A stretch of DNA of 64,000 bases from Bradyrhizobiaceae bacterium. Lineage in GTDB: Bacteria > Pseudomonadota > Alphaproteobacteria > Rhizobiales > Xanthobacteraceae. The DNA is taken from NCBI GenBank assembly GCA_020544565.1, contig CP078014.1:2420016-2484015 (forward strand). Reading direction: 5' to 3'. The notes below the pieces were generated by a model. That model had not been told where the DNA came from. It saw only the letters and a program-made list of their open reading frames with translations, and did not search any database. The position numbers and the translations under genes are program-made. Shown piece after piece: positions 16,889 through 25,751 of the stretch (within the stretch, counting starts at the first letter, position 1; every line of letters starts with the position of its first letter).

Positions 16889-17809
16889 ATGTCCGAAGCA
16901 TCAGGGGCGCTTTCGCACACACGTCAGTTCATTTCCCCCGATCAGGTGCATATCTATGCGCCCGGAGCCATTCTGGCCGAAGGAGACACCGGCCAGAGCA
17001 ACCGGCGGCGCGTCTTCTTCAGAGACTACCGCTACGCTCCCTCGACGGTCATTGCGCCCGGGATCGAAGGCGTCCAGATCGTTATCTACACCCATGGCTC
17101 GACCCTGATGAAACGCCGTTGTGGCGAGGGCTGGAAGGAAGAGCGCGTCAGACCCGGGATCATGTCGCTGATGGGCGCGGGGCAGGCTTCCGACTGGGAA
17201 TGGCCTGACCAGATCGACGTGTCGCACCTCTATTTGTCGAGCGAATTGATGGCGGACACGGCGGCGTCCGCGTTCGAGCAGGATTACAGAAAGCTCGAAA
17301 CCATGGATGTGTTGCGGCTCACCGACCGCAAGCTGCTGGTGCTGGCAGACGCGCTGGCGCAGGAACTGCGCTCGCCGGGCGAAGGCGGCAACCTGTTCAT
17401 CGATACGGTGGCCTCGGCGCTGAGCCTGCACCTCATCCGCCGCTACCACCACAATTGCCAGGCGGCCGACGTCAAAGGCGCAGGCATGCGCCTCAGTCCG
17501 GCGCAGAGAGCCTGCGTCCTCGACTTCATCGACGCCAATATCTCGCGCAATTTCAAGCTTGCAGAACTGGCCAGGGTGTCGGGGGTGAGCGAGTTTCATT
17601 TCCTGCGCTGCTTCAAGAACACGTTCGGCGAGAGCCCCCACCATTTCGTCCTCGAGAAGCGGGTCAGGCTCGCCGTGAGACGGATCCACCAGACCAACCA
17701 GCCTCTCGCCGAAATCGCTTTCGCGGCTGGCTTCTCCGACCAGGCGCACATGACGCGCGCGGTGAGGAAGGTGGTCGGGTTGACGCCGGGAGCCATGCGC
17801 AAATCCTGA
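16889..17809 (+). CDS. AraC-family transcriptional regulator, probably of the acetone carboxylase operon
   Basis: A 306-residue regulator. The C-terminal AraC domain (about 200-305) has both helix-turn-helices: NFKLAELARVSGVSEFHFLR and PLAEIAFAAGFSDQAHMTRA, ending in VVGLTPGAMRKS. The N-terminal 190 residues would bind an effector but have no family signature I can name. The start at 16889 (MSEASGALSH) is preferred to 16838, which adds residues unlike the family; the ribosome site is weak either way. It precedes the acxABC-aacS operon by 550 bases on the same strand. Characterised Xanthobacter acetone carboxylase is driven by a sigma-54 activator, so AraC control would be a different arrangement. 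Confidence 0.88.
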   Translation: MSEASGALSHTRQFISPDQVHIYAPGAILAEGDTGQSNRRRVFFRDYRYAPSTVIAPGIEGVQIVIYTHGSTLMKRRCGEGWKEERVRPGIMSLMGAGQASDWEWPDQIDVSHLYLSSELMADTAASAFEQDYRKLETMDVLRLTDRKLLVLADALAQELRSPGEGGNLFIDTVASALSLHLIRRYHHNCQAADVKGAGMRLSPAQRACVLDFIDANISRNFKLAELARVSGVSEFHFLRCFKNTFGESPHHFVLEKRVRLAVRRIHQTNQPLAEIAFAAGFSDQAHMTRAVRKVVGLTPGAMRKS

Positions 17810-18358
17810 GCGTGGCGCGAGCTGCCCGAATACGAAATCTCGATCTTCAGGAACGTCGCCATGCCGGGAAGGTGCGTCCCCCTGCCACCCGCCCCTGCCA
17901 CCATCAGCCTGATCCGACATCTGGCGCGCAACCACGACCCGGCAGGATCGTTCAAAAGAAAAGCAGGAACGTTCAATCTCTGCGACAGGCGTTGTTCCAG
18001 TCTCCTCGTCAACAACAAGTGTATCCGCACAAGCGGGACATCGGCGGACGACCCCGTTCGCCGGGACAGTGGAGGAAACATTGATGCCGTATCACGGCAA
18101 ATTTCCATAGACCCGGAATGCCGCCTTCGGGCGTCCCGCATCGCCAGCTTCCGCGCATGAAGAGCATCGTCAGCTCATGTCTTCAGCGTGGGGCCGGATA
18201 GCCCTGCGGGCGTGTCCCGGACTGGCGGTCTTTTTCTCTCGTTGCGGCCGATATTGCGGCCCCCTTCCCGCGCTCGCCGGCTGGCGTGGCCGCGGGCAGG
18301 TGGCGGCTTGCGCGCGGCCGCACGCTGCAACCGCAATTCATGAAGCAAGGGGACCCAG
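17810..18358. other. Long leader region of the acx operon
   Basis: 549 bases with no gene that I recognise. It holds a nested dyad (18074-18106) that may be the regulator site. I looked for a sigma-54 type -24/-12 element (TGGCAC-N5-TTGC); TGGC and CTTGC occur near 18285-18313 but not at the right spacing. Confidence 0.5.
18074..18106. promoter_or_regulatory. Nested dyad upstream of acxA
   Basis: The inner arms TGCCGT-ATC-ACGGCA (18085-18099) are perfect. Outer arms GGAAA (18074-18078) and TTTCC (18102-18106) are also complementary. The element lies about 255 bases before acxA. It could bind the AraC protein or an upstream activator, or mark the end of the AraC transcript. Confidence 0.4.
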
Positions 18359-20512
18359 ATGACAGGGCACTACATTATGTCCATGGATGCCGGCGGCACC
18401 ATGACGGACACCTTCTTTGTCGACGAAGCCGGTCGCTTCGTCGTCGGCAAGGCGCAGACGACGCCGGAGGACGAGTCGCGCGGCTTCGGGAAATCCGTCG
18501 AGGACGCGCTGAAGCAGTGGAATGTCGAGGCAACCGCAATCTTTCCGCAGGTCGCCACCGGCATCTATTCCGGCACCTCGATGTTGAACCGGCTTTTGGA
18601 ACGCAAGGGCCGCCGGCTCGGCATCATCGTCACCGCCGGCTTTGAGGACTATTTCCTGCTTGAGCGCGGCATCCAGACCTATCTCGGCTATTCCTACCAG
18701 GACCGGCTCAAGGTCGGCACCCACCGCCACAACCCTCCCCTGGTGCCGCGCGAACGCATTCGCGGCGTGCGCGGGCGCATCGACCTGTTCGGCACCGAGG
18801 TCATCCCGCTCTACGAGCACGAAGCCGAGGCCGCAGTCGCCGAACTGCTGGCCAAGGACATCGAGGGCCTCGTCGTCAATCTCCTGTTCTCTTATGTCAG
18901 CGGCGCACACGAGCAGGCGATCAAGGCCGTGGCCGAGAAGGTGATGGCGGCAACCGGCAAGACCGTGCCGATCTATCTGTCCAGCGATCTCTACCCGGTG
19001 ATGCAGGACTTCGCACGCCTCAACACGGTGACCATCGAAGCCTATGCGGCCGAGCCGTCGCGCGGCCAGTTCCAGAAGATCGCCGACAGGGCGAAGGGCT
19101 TCGGCGGTCAGTTCGAGCTGCGCGTGATGGCCTCGCACGGCGGCACCATCTCCACCGAGGCCAGGGAGCTGGCACGCACGCTGATCTCCGGGCCGATCGG
19201 TGGCATGGTCGGTTCGAAATATGTCGGGCGCGAGCTCGGAATTGACAACGTCGTGTGCTCCGACATCGGCGGCACGTCGTTCGATCTCGGCCTCATCACC
19301 GGCAACCAGTTCACGACCAAGAGTCAGCCCGACATCGCGCGCTTCGTGCTCAAGCTGCCGCTGGTCGAGATCGATTCCGTCGGCGCCGGCACAGGCTCCT
19401 ATGTACGGCTCGACCCGATCTCGAACCGCATCGAGATCGGCCCCGACAGCGCCGGCTCGCGTATCGGCATGTGCTACGAGGAGGGTGGCGTCGACACCCC
19501 GACGCTCTCCGACTGCAACATCGTGCTCGGCAATCTCAACCCCTACAACTTCCTCGGTGGCGAGGTTGTCCTCAATAAGGATCGCGCCCTTCAGGCGATC
19601 AAGGAGCGCATCGCTGGCCCGCTCGGTCTCGATCCTTACGACGCCGCCGAAGGCGTGCTGGAGCTGTTCGAGAACCATCTGCGCAACGAGGTCTACGCCC
19701 GCGTCTTCGGCAAGGGCTACGCGCCGGAGGACTACACCTTGTTCGCCTATGGCGGTGGCGGACCGATGCACGTCGCCGGCTACACCAAGGGGCTGAACTT
19801 CGCCGACGTGCTGGTTCCGGCCTGGGCGGCGGGGTTCTCGGCCTTCGGCTGCGCCTGCGCCGATTTCGAGTACCGCCTCGACCGCACGCTGAACATCGCG
19901 ACGGCGAGCCCCGAACTGGCGCCCGCCGCCTTCGCCGCCGGCATCGAGGGCATCGCCGCCGTCGTCAATGCCGGCTGGACGGGGCTGCGGACCAAGGTTG
20001 CCGATGAGTTCGCCAAATCGCGCGTTCCCACCGAGCGGATCGTCTATCGCCACTGCCTGCGCGTCCAATATGTCGGCCAGCTCAACGATCTTGAGGTCGA
20101 GTTGCCGTTCGACACCATCAGAACCGCCGACGACGTGCGCGCGATCGTCGATCGCTTCGAGGAAGCCTATGCCAAGCTGTTCTCCCGCGCCGCGCGCTCG
20201 CCGGAGCTCGGCTACCTGATGACGACGGCGGTGGTCTACGGCACCTGCGAGGTGATGAAGCCGGCGCTGCCGCAAGAGCCGCTTTCGGGAGAGACGCCGC
20301 CGGCCGAGGCTTACAAGGAAGGCCGCAAGATCTACCGCGGCGGCAAGTGGCACGATGCCGTCATTCTCGAAATGGAGAAGCTGCTGCCGGGCAATGTCGT
20401 CAACGGCCCGGCGGTGATCGAGGCCGGAGCCACGACCTTCGTCGTTCCGCCCGCGACGCAGGCCCGGCTCGACCAGCACCGCATTTTCCACCTTCGCCAC
20501 CTCGACGCCTGA
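18359..20512 (+). CDS. acxA: Acetone carboxylase beta subunit (hydantoinase A/oxoprolinase family)
   Basis: A 717-residue subunit, the usual length for acetone carboxylase beta. The complex carboxylates acetone to acetoacetate with ATP and bicarbonate. The N-terminal HyuA domain has the nucleotide motif MDAGGTMTDTFF (about 9-20). The central Hydantoinase_A domain carries SDIGGTSFDLGL and FAYGGGGPMHVAGY, and the protein ends in a family C-terminal domain. AAGGGGAC precedes ATG 18359. It is first in acxA-acxB-acxC-aacS with 16-base spacing to acxB. Assignment rests on the three-subunit set, especially the gamma gene; alone it would be hard to separate from hydantoinase or oxoprolinase. Codons look richer in G and C than those of most neighbouring genes. 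Confidence 0.93.
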   Translation: MTGHYIMSMDAGGTMTDTFFVDEAGRFVVGKAQTTPEDESRGFGKSVEDALKQWNVEATAIFPQVATGIYSGTSMLNRLLERKGRRLGIIVTAGFEDYFLLERGIQTYLGYSYQDRLKVGTHRHNPPLVPRERIRGVRGRIDLFGTEVIPLYEHEAEAAVAELLAKDIEGLVVNLLFSYVSGAHEQAIKAVAEKVMAATGKTVPIYLSSDLYPVMQDFARLNTVTIEAYAAEPSRGQFQKIADRAKGFGGQFELRVMASHGGTISTEARELARTLISGPIGGMVGSKYVGRELGIDNVVCSDIGGTSFDLGLITGNQFTTKSQPDIARFVLKLPLVEIDSVGAGTGSYVRLDPISNRIEIGPDSAGSRIGMCYEEGGVDTPTLSDCNIVLGNLNPYNFLGGEVVLNKDRALQAIKERIAGPLGLDPYDAAEGVLELFENHLRNEVYARVFGKGYAPEDYTLFAYGGGGPMHVAGYTKGLNFADVLVPAWAAGFSAFGCACADFEYRLDRTLNIATASPELAPAAFAAGIEGIAAVVNAGWTGLRTKVADEFAKSRVPTERIVYRHCLRVQYVGQLNDLEVELPFDTIRTADDVRAIVDRFEEAYAKLFSRAARSPELGYLMTTAVVYGTCEVMKPALPQEPLSGETPPAEAYKEGRKIYRGGKWHDAVILEMEKLLPGNVVNGPAVIEAGATTFVVPPATQARLDQHRIFHLRHLDA

Positions 20513-20528
20513 TCGGGAGGACACGACA

Positions 20529-22745
20529 ATGCTCGACAAGACCACAAAAACGGATTCACGCATCGGCCCCATCGGCTGGGAAGGCCAGACGCTCAAGGAA
20601 ATGCTGGAGAGGTCGGAAGCGATCTTCGACCGGACCGGCCACTATCAGGGGCTGAAGGATCTGCCGATCCGCACCGGAAAGCCGATCCTCTACGAGAAGA
20701 TATTCTCGCACCTGCGCGGCGGCCTGGTGAACGCCCGCTCCACCGCCCTCAACATCTCGGCGTCGCCGATCGTTAAGGAGATCGGTGAGCTGTCCTTCGC
20801 CCTCTATACGCCCGAGGGCGAATCGGTCGCGCTGTCCACCGGCATCATCGTGCACGTCCATACCATGTCGGATGCGATCAAATACATGATCCGCAACAAC
20901 TACGAGAAGAACCCCGGCATCGCCGAAGGCTTCATCTTCTGCAACAACAATTCGATGATCGGCGACGTCCACACCGCCGACGTGCATACCCTGATCCCGA
21001 TCTTCTGGGAGGGCGAGCTGATCGGCTGGGCCGGCGGCGTCACGCACGAGATCGACGTCGGCGGCATCGCCCCCGGCTCAATGTGCTACGGCCATGCCGA
21101 CCGCTACGGCGACGGGCTGCTGATCTCGGCCGAACTGGTCGGCACCGACGACGTATTCCACGAGGACTATCTTCAGCGCTGCCGCGACAACGTCCGCGCC
21201 GAAATGTACTGGGTGCTCGACGAGAAGACCCGACTGACCGGCTGCCAGCTCGTGCGCGACCAGGTCTTCCGCACAATCGAAGAAGTCGGCATCCACACCT
21301 ACAAGTCGTTCATCAGCGAGGCCGTCGAGGAAGGCCGGCGCACCCTGATCGGCCGCGTTCGGCAGTTGACCTTCCCCGGCGAATACGAGGCGCCGACCTT
21401 CATCGACATTCCCTGGTCCAAGGACGAGACGGTCCACGCGCTCGCGCGCAAGGATTCAATGATGCATGCGCCGCTGCGCATGAAGGTGTCGGGCGACGGA
21501 CATCTGAGCCTGTCCTTCGACGGCGCCAACCAGTGGGACTACCACTCGTTCAACTGCTCGCCCTCGGCGATGCAAGGCGCGATGTGGGTGCAGCTCACTC
21601 AAACGCTGTGGAACTCCGACAAGATCAACGACGGCGCCTATTTCGCCAGCACGCTGGAGCTGCCTTACGGATCGTGGTGCAATCCCGACTTCGACAAGGT
21701 TTCCACCACGCTGACCTGGTTCTTCCTGATCCCGGCCTTCACCGGCTTCATCCGCTCGTTGGCGCGGGCCTATTTCGCCCGCGGCTATCTGGAGGAGATT
21801 TCCGCCTCCTATCCCTGCACCTGGAACCTGACCCAGGGCGGCGGCGTCAATCATTTCGGCCAGCCTTCGGCCTTCACCAATTTCGAGCAATCCTGCCAGG
21901 GGACCGGCGCACAATACGCCAAGGACGGCGAGGCGAGCTGCGCGGCCATGTGGAACCCCGAGGGCGACATGGGCGAGATCGAGACCTGGGAGCATCTGGA
22001 GCCGCTGCTCTATCTCGGCCGCGGCCTCAAGGCGAACTCGTCAGGCCCCGGCCGCTATCGCGGCGGCTGCGGCAGCGAGGCGCTGCGCATGGTGTTCAAG
22101 ACGCCGGGGCTGGTGCTGTTCAGTTGCGGCGAAGGCCAGGTCTTCTCCTCCGCCGGCGTGTTCGGCGGCTATCCCGGCAACAGCGGCTACCGCCACAACG
22201 TCCACGATTCCAACATTCCCGAGCTGGCGGCGGCGAAGAAACCCTATCCGGTGCTGGACGGCGATCCCGAGAACAGCTCGATCAGCGCGCTCGCCAGCGG
22301 CCGCGAGGTGTTCGACGAAAACCAGATGACGGGGCCGCATGCCTTCGCCGAATACGATCTCTACACGGCGGTGCAGCGCGGCGGGCCGGGGCTGGGCGAC
22401 CCGCTCGAGCGCGATGCCGATTCCGTGGCGAAGGACGTCAACGGCGGCGAGCTTCTCGAGCGTTATGCGCGGCCGATCTACGGCGTCGTGCTCGTTGCCG
22501 CCGGCGACGGCAAGGCCAAGGCCGACAAGACCGCCACCGCCAACGAGCGGCAGGCCATGCGCAAGAAGCGCCTCGAACGCGCAGTCGATGCCCGCGACTA
22601 TGTCGCCGCCCAGCGCGGGCGCGTGCTGGAGAAGGATTTCATCGCGCCGGTGCGGGCGATGTATGCCAGCTCCATGAAACTGTCCGACCGCTGGGCCGGG
22701 CATTTCAGGACGTTCTGGTCGCTTCCCGACGACTTCGCCTTCTAG
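20529..22745 (+). CDS. acxB: Acetone carboxylase alpha subunit (hydantoinase B family)
   Basis: A 738-residue catalytic subunit of the HyuB type. CNNNSMIGDVHTADVHTLIP places His148, Asp151 and His173 (GGVTHEID) where the manganese ligands of characterised acetone carboxylase lie; this mapping is from memory of that structure, not an alignment. Other family segments include SFDGANQWDYHSFNCSPSAM and RYRGGCGSEALRMVF. It is slightly shorter than the Xanthobacter subunit (about 776). GGGAGG stands 9 bases before ATG 20529. Acetophenone carboxylase also has HyuA/HyuB-like subunits, but lacks this gamma subunit, which favours acetone. Confidence 0.93.
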   Translation: MLDKTTKTDSRIGPIGWEGQTLKEMLERSEAIFDRTGHYQGLKDLPIRTGKPILYEKIFSHLRGGLVNARSTALNISASPIVKEIGELSFALYTPEGESVALSTGIIVHVHTMSDAIKYMIRNNYEKNPGIAEGFIFCNNNSMIGDVHTADVHTLIPIFWEGELIGWAGGVTHEIDVGGIAPGSMCYGHADRYGDGLLISAELVGTDDVFHEDYLQRCRDNVRAEMYWVLDEKTRLTGCQLVRDQVFRTIEEVGIHTYKSFISEAVEEGRRTLIGRVRQLTFPGEYEAPTFIDIPWSKDETVHALARKDSMMHAPLRMKVSGDGHLSLSFDGANQWDYHSFNCSPSAMQGAMWVQLTQTLWNSDKINDGAYFASTLELPYGSWCNPDFDKVSTTLTWFFLIPAFTGFIRSLARAYFARGYLEEISASYPCTWNLTQGGGVNHFGQPSAFTNFEQSCQGTGAQYAKDGEASCAAMWNPEGDMGEIETWEHLEPLLYLGRGLKANSSGPGRYRGGCGSEALRMVFKTPGLVLFSCGEGQVFSSAGVFGGYPGNSGYRHNVHDSNIPELAAAKKPYPVLDGDPENSSISALASGREVFDENQMTGPHAFAEYDLYTAVQRGGPGLGDPLERDADSVAKDVNGGELLERYARPIYGVVLVAAGDGKAKADKTATANERQAMRKKRLERAVDARDYVAAQRGRVLEKDFIAPVRAMYASSMKLSDRWAGHFRTFWSLPDDFAF

Positions 22746-22780
22746 TGCGCGCCAACGACACAGACCAGGAGCGTAAAGAC

Positions 22781-23275
22781 ATGAACATCTCGCACGACAT
22801 CAACACGCTGCGCCAGTTGAAGAACGGCAACCTGCCGTTCGAGAAGCTTCACGCCATGATGAGCGGGTTCAAGGACACCGACCGCTTCGACAAGATGATT
22901 GCGCTGTGGCAGGAGAGCGTCGAATGGGACGATCCCATCCTGCTGCCGCTCGGCGAGCATCTTTACGTGGTGCGCAAGCCGGACGGCCGCCGCGTCGTCA
23001 AATCGACCTGGGGCCACGAATATTGCGAGGCCCACGAGAACTGGAAGCTTCACGCCAAGGTCTTCGTCCGCGACACGCACGAGCTGATCAACGAGATCTA
23101 CCCGGACAAGCTCGGCTGCAACACGGAGTGGATGCACCTGCGCGAATACTACGATCCGATCAGCGGCGTCCTGCTGGAAGTGGAGGCGGTGCCGCCCGGC
23201 TACCCGATCGTCCACGACTTCAAGCCGGACATCGACACCTTCTACACCGAATGGCTCGGCCGGCCTGCGCCCTGA
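22781..23275 (+). CDS. acxC: Acetone carboxylase gamma subunit
   Basis: A 164-residue protein, matching the roughly 165-170 residues of the small gamma subunit. It contains VVKSTWGHEYCEAHENWKLH and NTEWMHLREYYDPISGVLLE, which I recognise as typical of acetone carboxylase gamma, and is rich in Cys, His, Trp and acidic residues. CAGGAGCG precedes ATG 22781, 35 bases after acxB. Its presence separates the cluster from ordinary hydantoinases and 5-oxoprolinases, which lack such a subunit. Cytoplasmic, expected in an alpha2-beta2-gamma2 complex. Confidence 0.93.
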   Translation: MNISHDINTLRQLKNGNLPFEKLHAMMSGFKDTDRFDKMIALWQESVEWDDPILLPLGEHLYVVRKPDGRRVVKSTWGHEYCEAHENWKLHAKVFVRDTHELINEIYPDKLGCNTEWMHLREYYDPISGVLLEVEAVPPGYPIVHDFKPDIDTFYTEWLGRPAP

Positions 23276-23339
23276 CGATAGCCGAATCGCGAGTCCCGTG
23301 CGCGCGGGCTCCGCATGCACGGGCAGAAAAGGACGCGCC

Positions 23340-25304
23340 ATGACATCGCGCATCGTCTGGGAGCCTTCCGAGGCCCGCATCGCCGCTGCCGCGAGCACCC
23401 GCTTCCGGCTGGCCGCGAACGCCCGCTTCGGTCTGGCGCTCGCCGACAGTCTCGATCTCCACCGCTGGTCAGTGGCGAATCTGGTGGACTTCCACGACCT
23501 GCTGTGGGACTTCGCCGGCTTCGTCGGCGACAAGGGCGAGCGCGTCTTCGTGCCGATGGAGCGGATCGAACAGGCGCGCTTCTTCCCCGACGCGCGCCTC
23601 AACGTGGCGGAGAACCTGCTCAAGCGCACCGGCCCGGACGACGCGATCGTCTTCCGCGGCGAGGACGGGGCGACGGCGCGGCTGTCATGGGACGCACTTC
23701 ACGCGCTCGTCTCGCGCCTGCAACAGGCGCTCCGCGCCGCCGGCGTTGGCGCTGGCGACCACGTCGCGGCCTATCTGCCGAACATCCCCGAGGCGACGGC
23801 GCTGCTTCTCGCCTGCGCCAGCATCGGCGCCGTGTTCTGCTCGGCTTCACCCGACTACGGCGCTTCCGGCGCGGTCGACCGCTTCGCCCAGGCTGAGCCG
23901 AAGCTCTTCTTCGCCTGCGACGGCTATCGCTACGCCGGCAAGGTGCATCCGGTCGGCGACAAGGTGGCGCAGATCGCGGCCGCCCTTGCCGGCACCCGCG
24001 TCGTGGTGGTTCCCTTCATCGGCGCACCGGAGGACATCCTCGCCGCGGTCGCCGGCGCGATGACGCTTTCCGCGTTCCTCGCGCCGTTCGCGGCCGGGCC
24101 GGTGACCTATATGCGCCTGCCCTTCGACCACCCGCTCTACATCCTGTTCTCGTCGGGCACTACCGGCAAGCCGAAGGCGATCGTCCACCGCGCCGGCGCC
24201 ATCCTGCTGCAAGCCAAGGAACAGCTCCTGCATTGCGACATCCGCGCCGGCGACCGGGTCTTCTACTTCTCGACGCTGACCTGGATGGTCTGGAACTGGC
24301 ACGTCGCCGTGCTCCAGACCGGGGCGGCGATCATGCTGTTCGACGGCTCGCCGTTCCATCCCGGTCCCGCGGTGCTGTGGGACTATGCCGCCGACGAGGG
24401 TTTTACCCTGTTCGGCACCTCCGCCCGCTATCTCGACACGGTGCGCAAGTCCGGCCTGCGGCCGGGCGACGGGCGTGATCTTTCTGCCCTGCGCATGGTC
24501 AGCTCCACCGGCTCGCCGCTGGCGCCCGTCAACTACGCCTTCGTCTATGAGGCGGTGAAGCGTGACGTGCATCTCGCCTCCGTTTCCGGCGGCACCGATA
24601 TCGTCGGCTGCTTCGTGACCGGCGACCCCACCCGCCCGGTGCGCGACGGCGAAATCCAGGGGCCTTCGCTCGCCATGGATGTCAGCGTCGTCGACGAAGC
24701 GGCCCATCCCGTCCCGCCCGGCGTCAAAGGAGAACTCGTCTGCGCAACGCCGTTTCCATCGATCCCGCTCGGCTTTCTTGGCGACGCCGACGGCAGCCGC
24801 TTCCGCGCCGCCTATTTCGACCGCTTTCCGGGCCTGTGGCATCATGGCGACTTCGCCGCGGTCACCGAGGCGGGCGGCTTCGTCATCTACGGCCGCTCGG
24901 ACGCGACCCTGAACGCAGGCGGCGTGCGGATCGGCACGGCCGAAATCTATGCCGAGGTCGAGCGCATCCCGGAGATTCTCGAGGCGTTGGCCATCGGCCA
25001 GGAGGTCGGGCACGACACGCGCATCGTCCTGTTCGTGCGGCTCGCGCCAGGCGTGGATTTCGATGCCGCATTCGAGAAGCGACTGCGCGCCGCGATCCGT
25101 AGCGGCGCCAGCCCCCGCCATGTTCCCGAAATCATCGTCCCGGTAGCCGACCTGCCGCGCACCAAAAACGGCAAGATCGTCGAGCTGGCGGTGCGCGACG
25201 TGGTCCACGGCCGGCCGATCGGCAACGTCGACGCGCTCGCCAATCCCGAGGCGTTGGAGCTCTTTCGGGACATGCCGGAACTGCGAATGCATGCGACGAC
25301 ATAA
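23340..25304 (+). CDS. aacS: Acetoacetyl-CoA synthetase
   Basis: A 654-residue ANL enzyme of the expected length. It activates acetoacetate, the product of the carboxylase, to acetoacetyl-CoA, which thiolase can then split to acetyl-CoA. The ACAS-type N-terminus is followed by the ATP motif SSGTTGKPKAIVH (from residue 271), FGTSARY, the acetoacetyl-CoA-synthetase-like SVSGGTDIVGCFV, GRSDATLNAGGVRIGTAEIY and the catalytic Lys in LPRTKNGKIVELAVR. The start at 23340 has AAAGGACGCGCC before it; an upstream reading to 23298 is less likely. It is 64 bases after acxC and co-directional. Its genetic position strongly supports acetoacetate over acetate as substrate. Confidence 0.94.
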   Translation: MTSRIVWEPSEARIAAAASTRFRLAANARFGLALADSLDLHRWSVANLVDFHDLLWDFAGFVGDKGERVFVPMERIEQARFFPDARLNVAENLLKRTGPDDAIVFRGEDGATARLSWDALHALVSRLQQALRAAGVGAGDHVAAYLPNIPEATALLLACASIGAVFCSASPDYGASGAVDRFAQAEPKLFFACDGYRYAGKVHPVGDKVAQIAAALAGTRVVVVPFIGAPEDILAAVAGAMTLSAFLAPFAAGPVTYMRLPFDHPLYILFSSGTTGKPKAIVHRAGAILLQAKEQLLHCDIRAGDRVFYFSTLTWMVWNWHVAVLQTGAAIMLFDGSPFHPGPAVLWDYAADEGFTLFGTSARYLDTVRKSGLRPGDGRDLSALRMVSSTGSPLAPVNYAFVYEAVKRDVHLASVSGGTDIVGCFVTGDPTRPVRDGEIQGPSLAMDVSVVDEAAHPVPPGVKGELVCATPFPSIPLGFLGDADGSRFRAAYFDRFPGLWHHGDFAAVTEAGGFVIYGRSDATLNAGGVRIGTAEIYAEVERIPEILEALAIGQEVGHDTRIVLFVRLAPGVDFDAAFEKRLRAAIRSGASPRHVPEIIVPVADLPRTKNGKIVELAVRDVVHGRPIGNVDALANPEALELFRDMPELRMHATT

Positions 25305-25321
25305 CGCAAGCAGTACAACGC

Positions 25322-25346
25322 GCGGCGCGAAGCGCTTCTTCGCCGC
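25322..25346. terminator. Hairpin after the acx operon
   Basis: GCGGCG pairs with CGCCGC and, inside, GAAG with CTTC, with small internal loops. It starts 18 bases after the aacS stop. No T-run follows, so it may only stabilise the mRNA end or act with Rho. Confidence 0.45.
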
Positions 25347-25751
25347 TGAACCGGCCGGGCGTAGCGTGGCCGCCGAAATGCGTCGGGCGGCTTCTTGATA
25401 GCGAAGACAAACACCGCTCGCGTGATAAAGTTGCTGTGCGGTTGTCTTAGCATATTGTCGTAGACGGCGGCATATGCCGCCGCCCGTCGTCCGCGATCAG
25501 CCTGAACAACTTGGCAAGGCACAGTTTTCCGACCGCACAACATCGCGGCCATTGTTCGGTGCTGACCGTCAGCAATAGCGAAGTGCTACCTTCGACCGGT
25601 GCAACAATGACCGGAGCAAATTTTGACCAGTCAAAGATTTCTGCAATTTGATTGAAGCTAATTGTCCCACGTCGGTCGATTTCGCGCTGGTATCAGGCGT
25701 CAACGACGAGCTTGTCGATTTTCAAGTCACTCCAGCGCCCTCAGAATTTGA
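25347..25751. other. Intergenic region between convergent operons
   Basis: About 405 bases between the acx and liv operons. The second half is visibly more A+T-rich than the acx genes. It holds a perfect small dyad TTTGAC-CA-GTCAAA (25622-25635). No open frame resembles a protein that I know. It may mark the boundary of a transferred acx segment. Confidence 0.45.

Noticed and set aside
18280..18315. Possible sigma-54 promoter before acxA
   Set aside because: TGGC and CTTGC elements are present but not at -24/-12 spacing.
18338..20596. 752-codon minus-strand open frame opposite acxA
   Set aside because: It is a G+C-driven shadow: low complexity in Arg, Gly, Asp and Val, no family motif, and wholly antisense to a well-identified subunit.
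21083..23275. 730-codon plus-strand frame overlapping acxB
   Set aside because: It runs in another frame through acxB with an Arg-rich composition and only becomes protein-like when it enters the real acxC.
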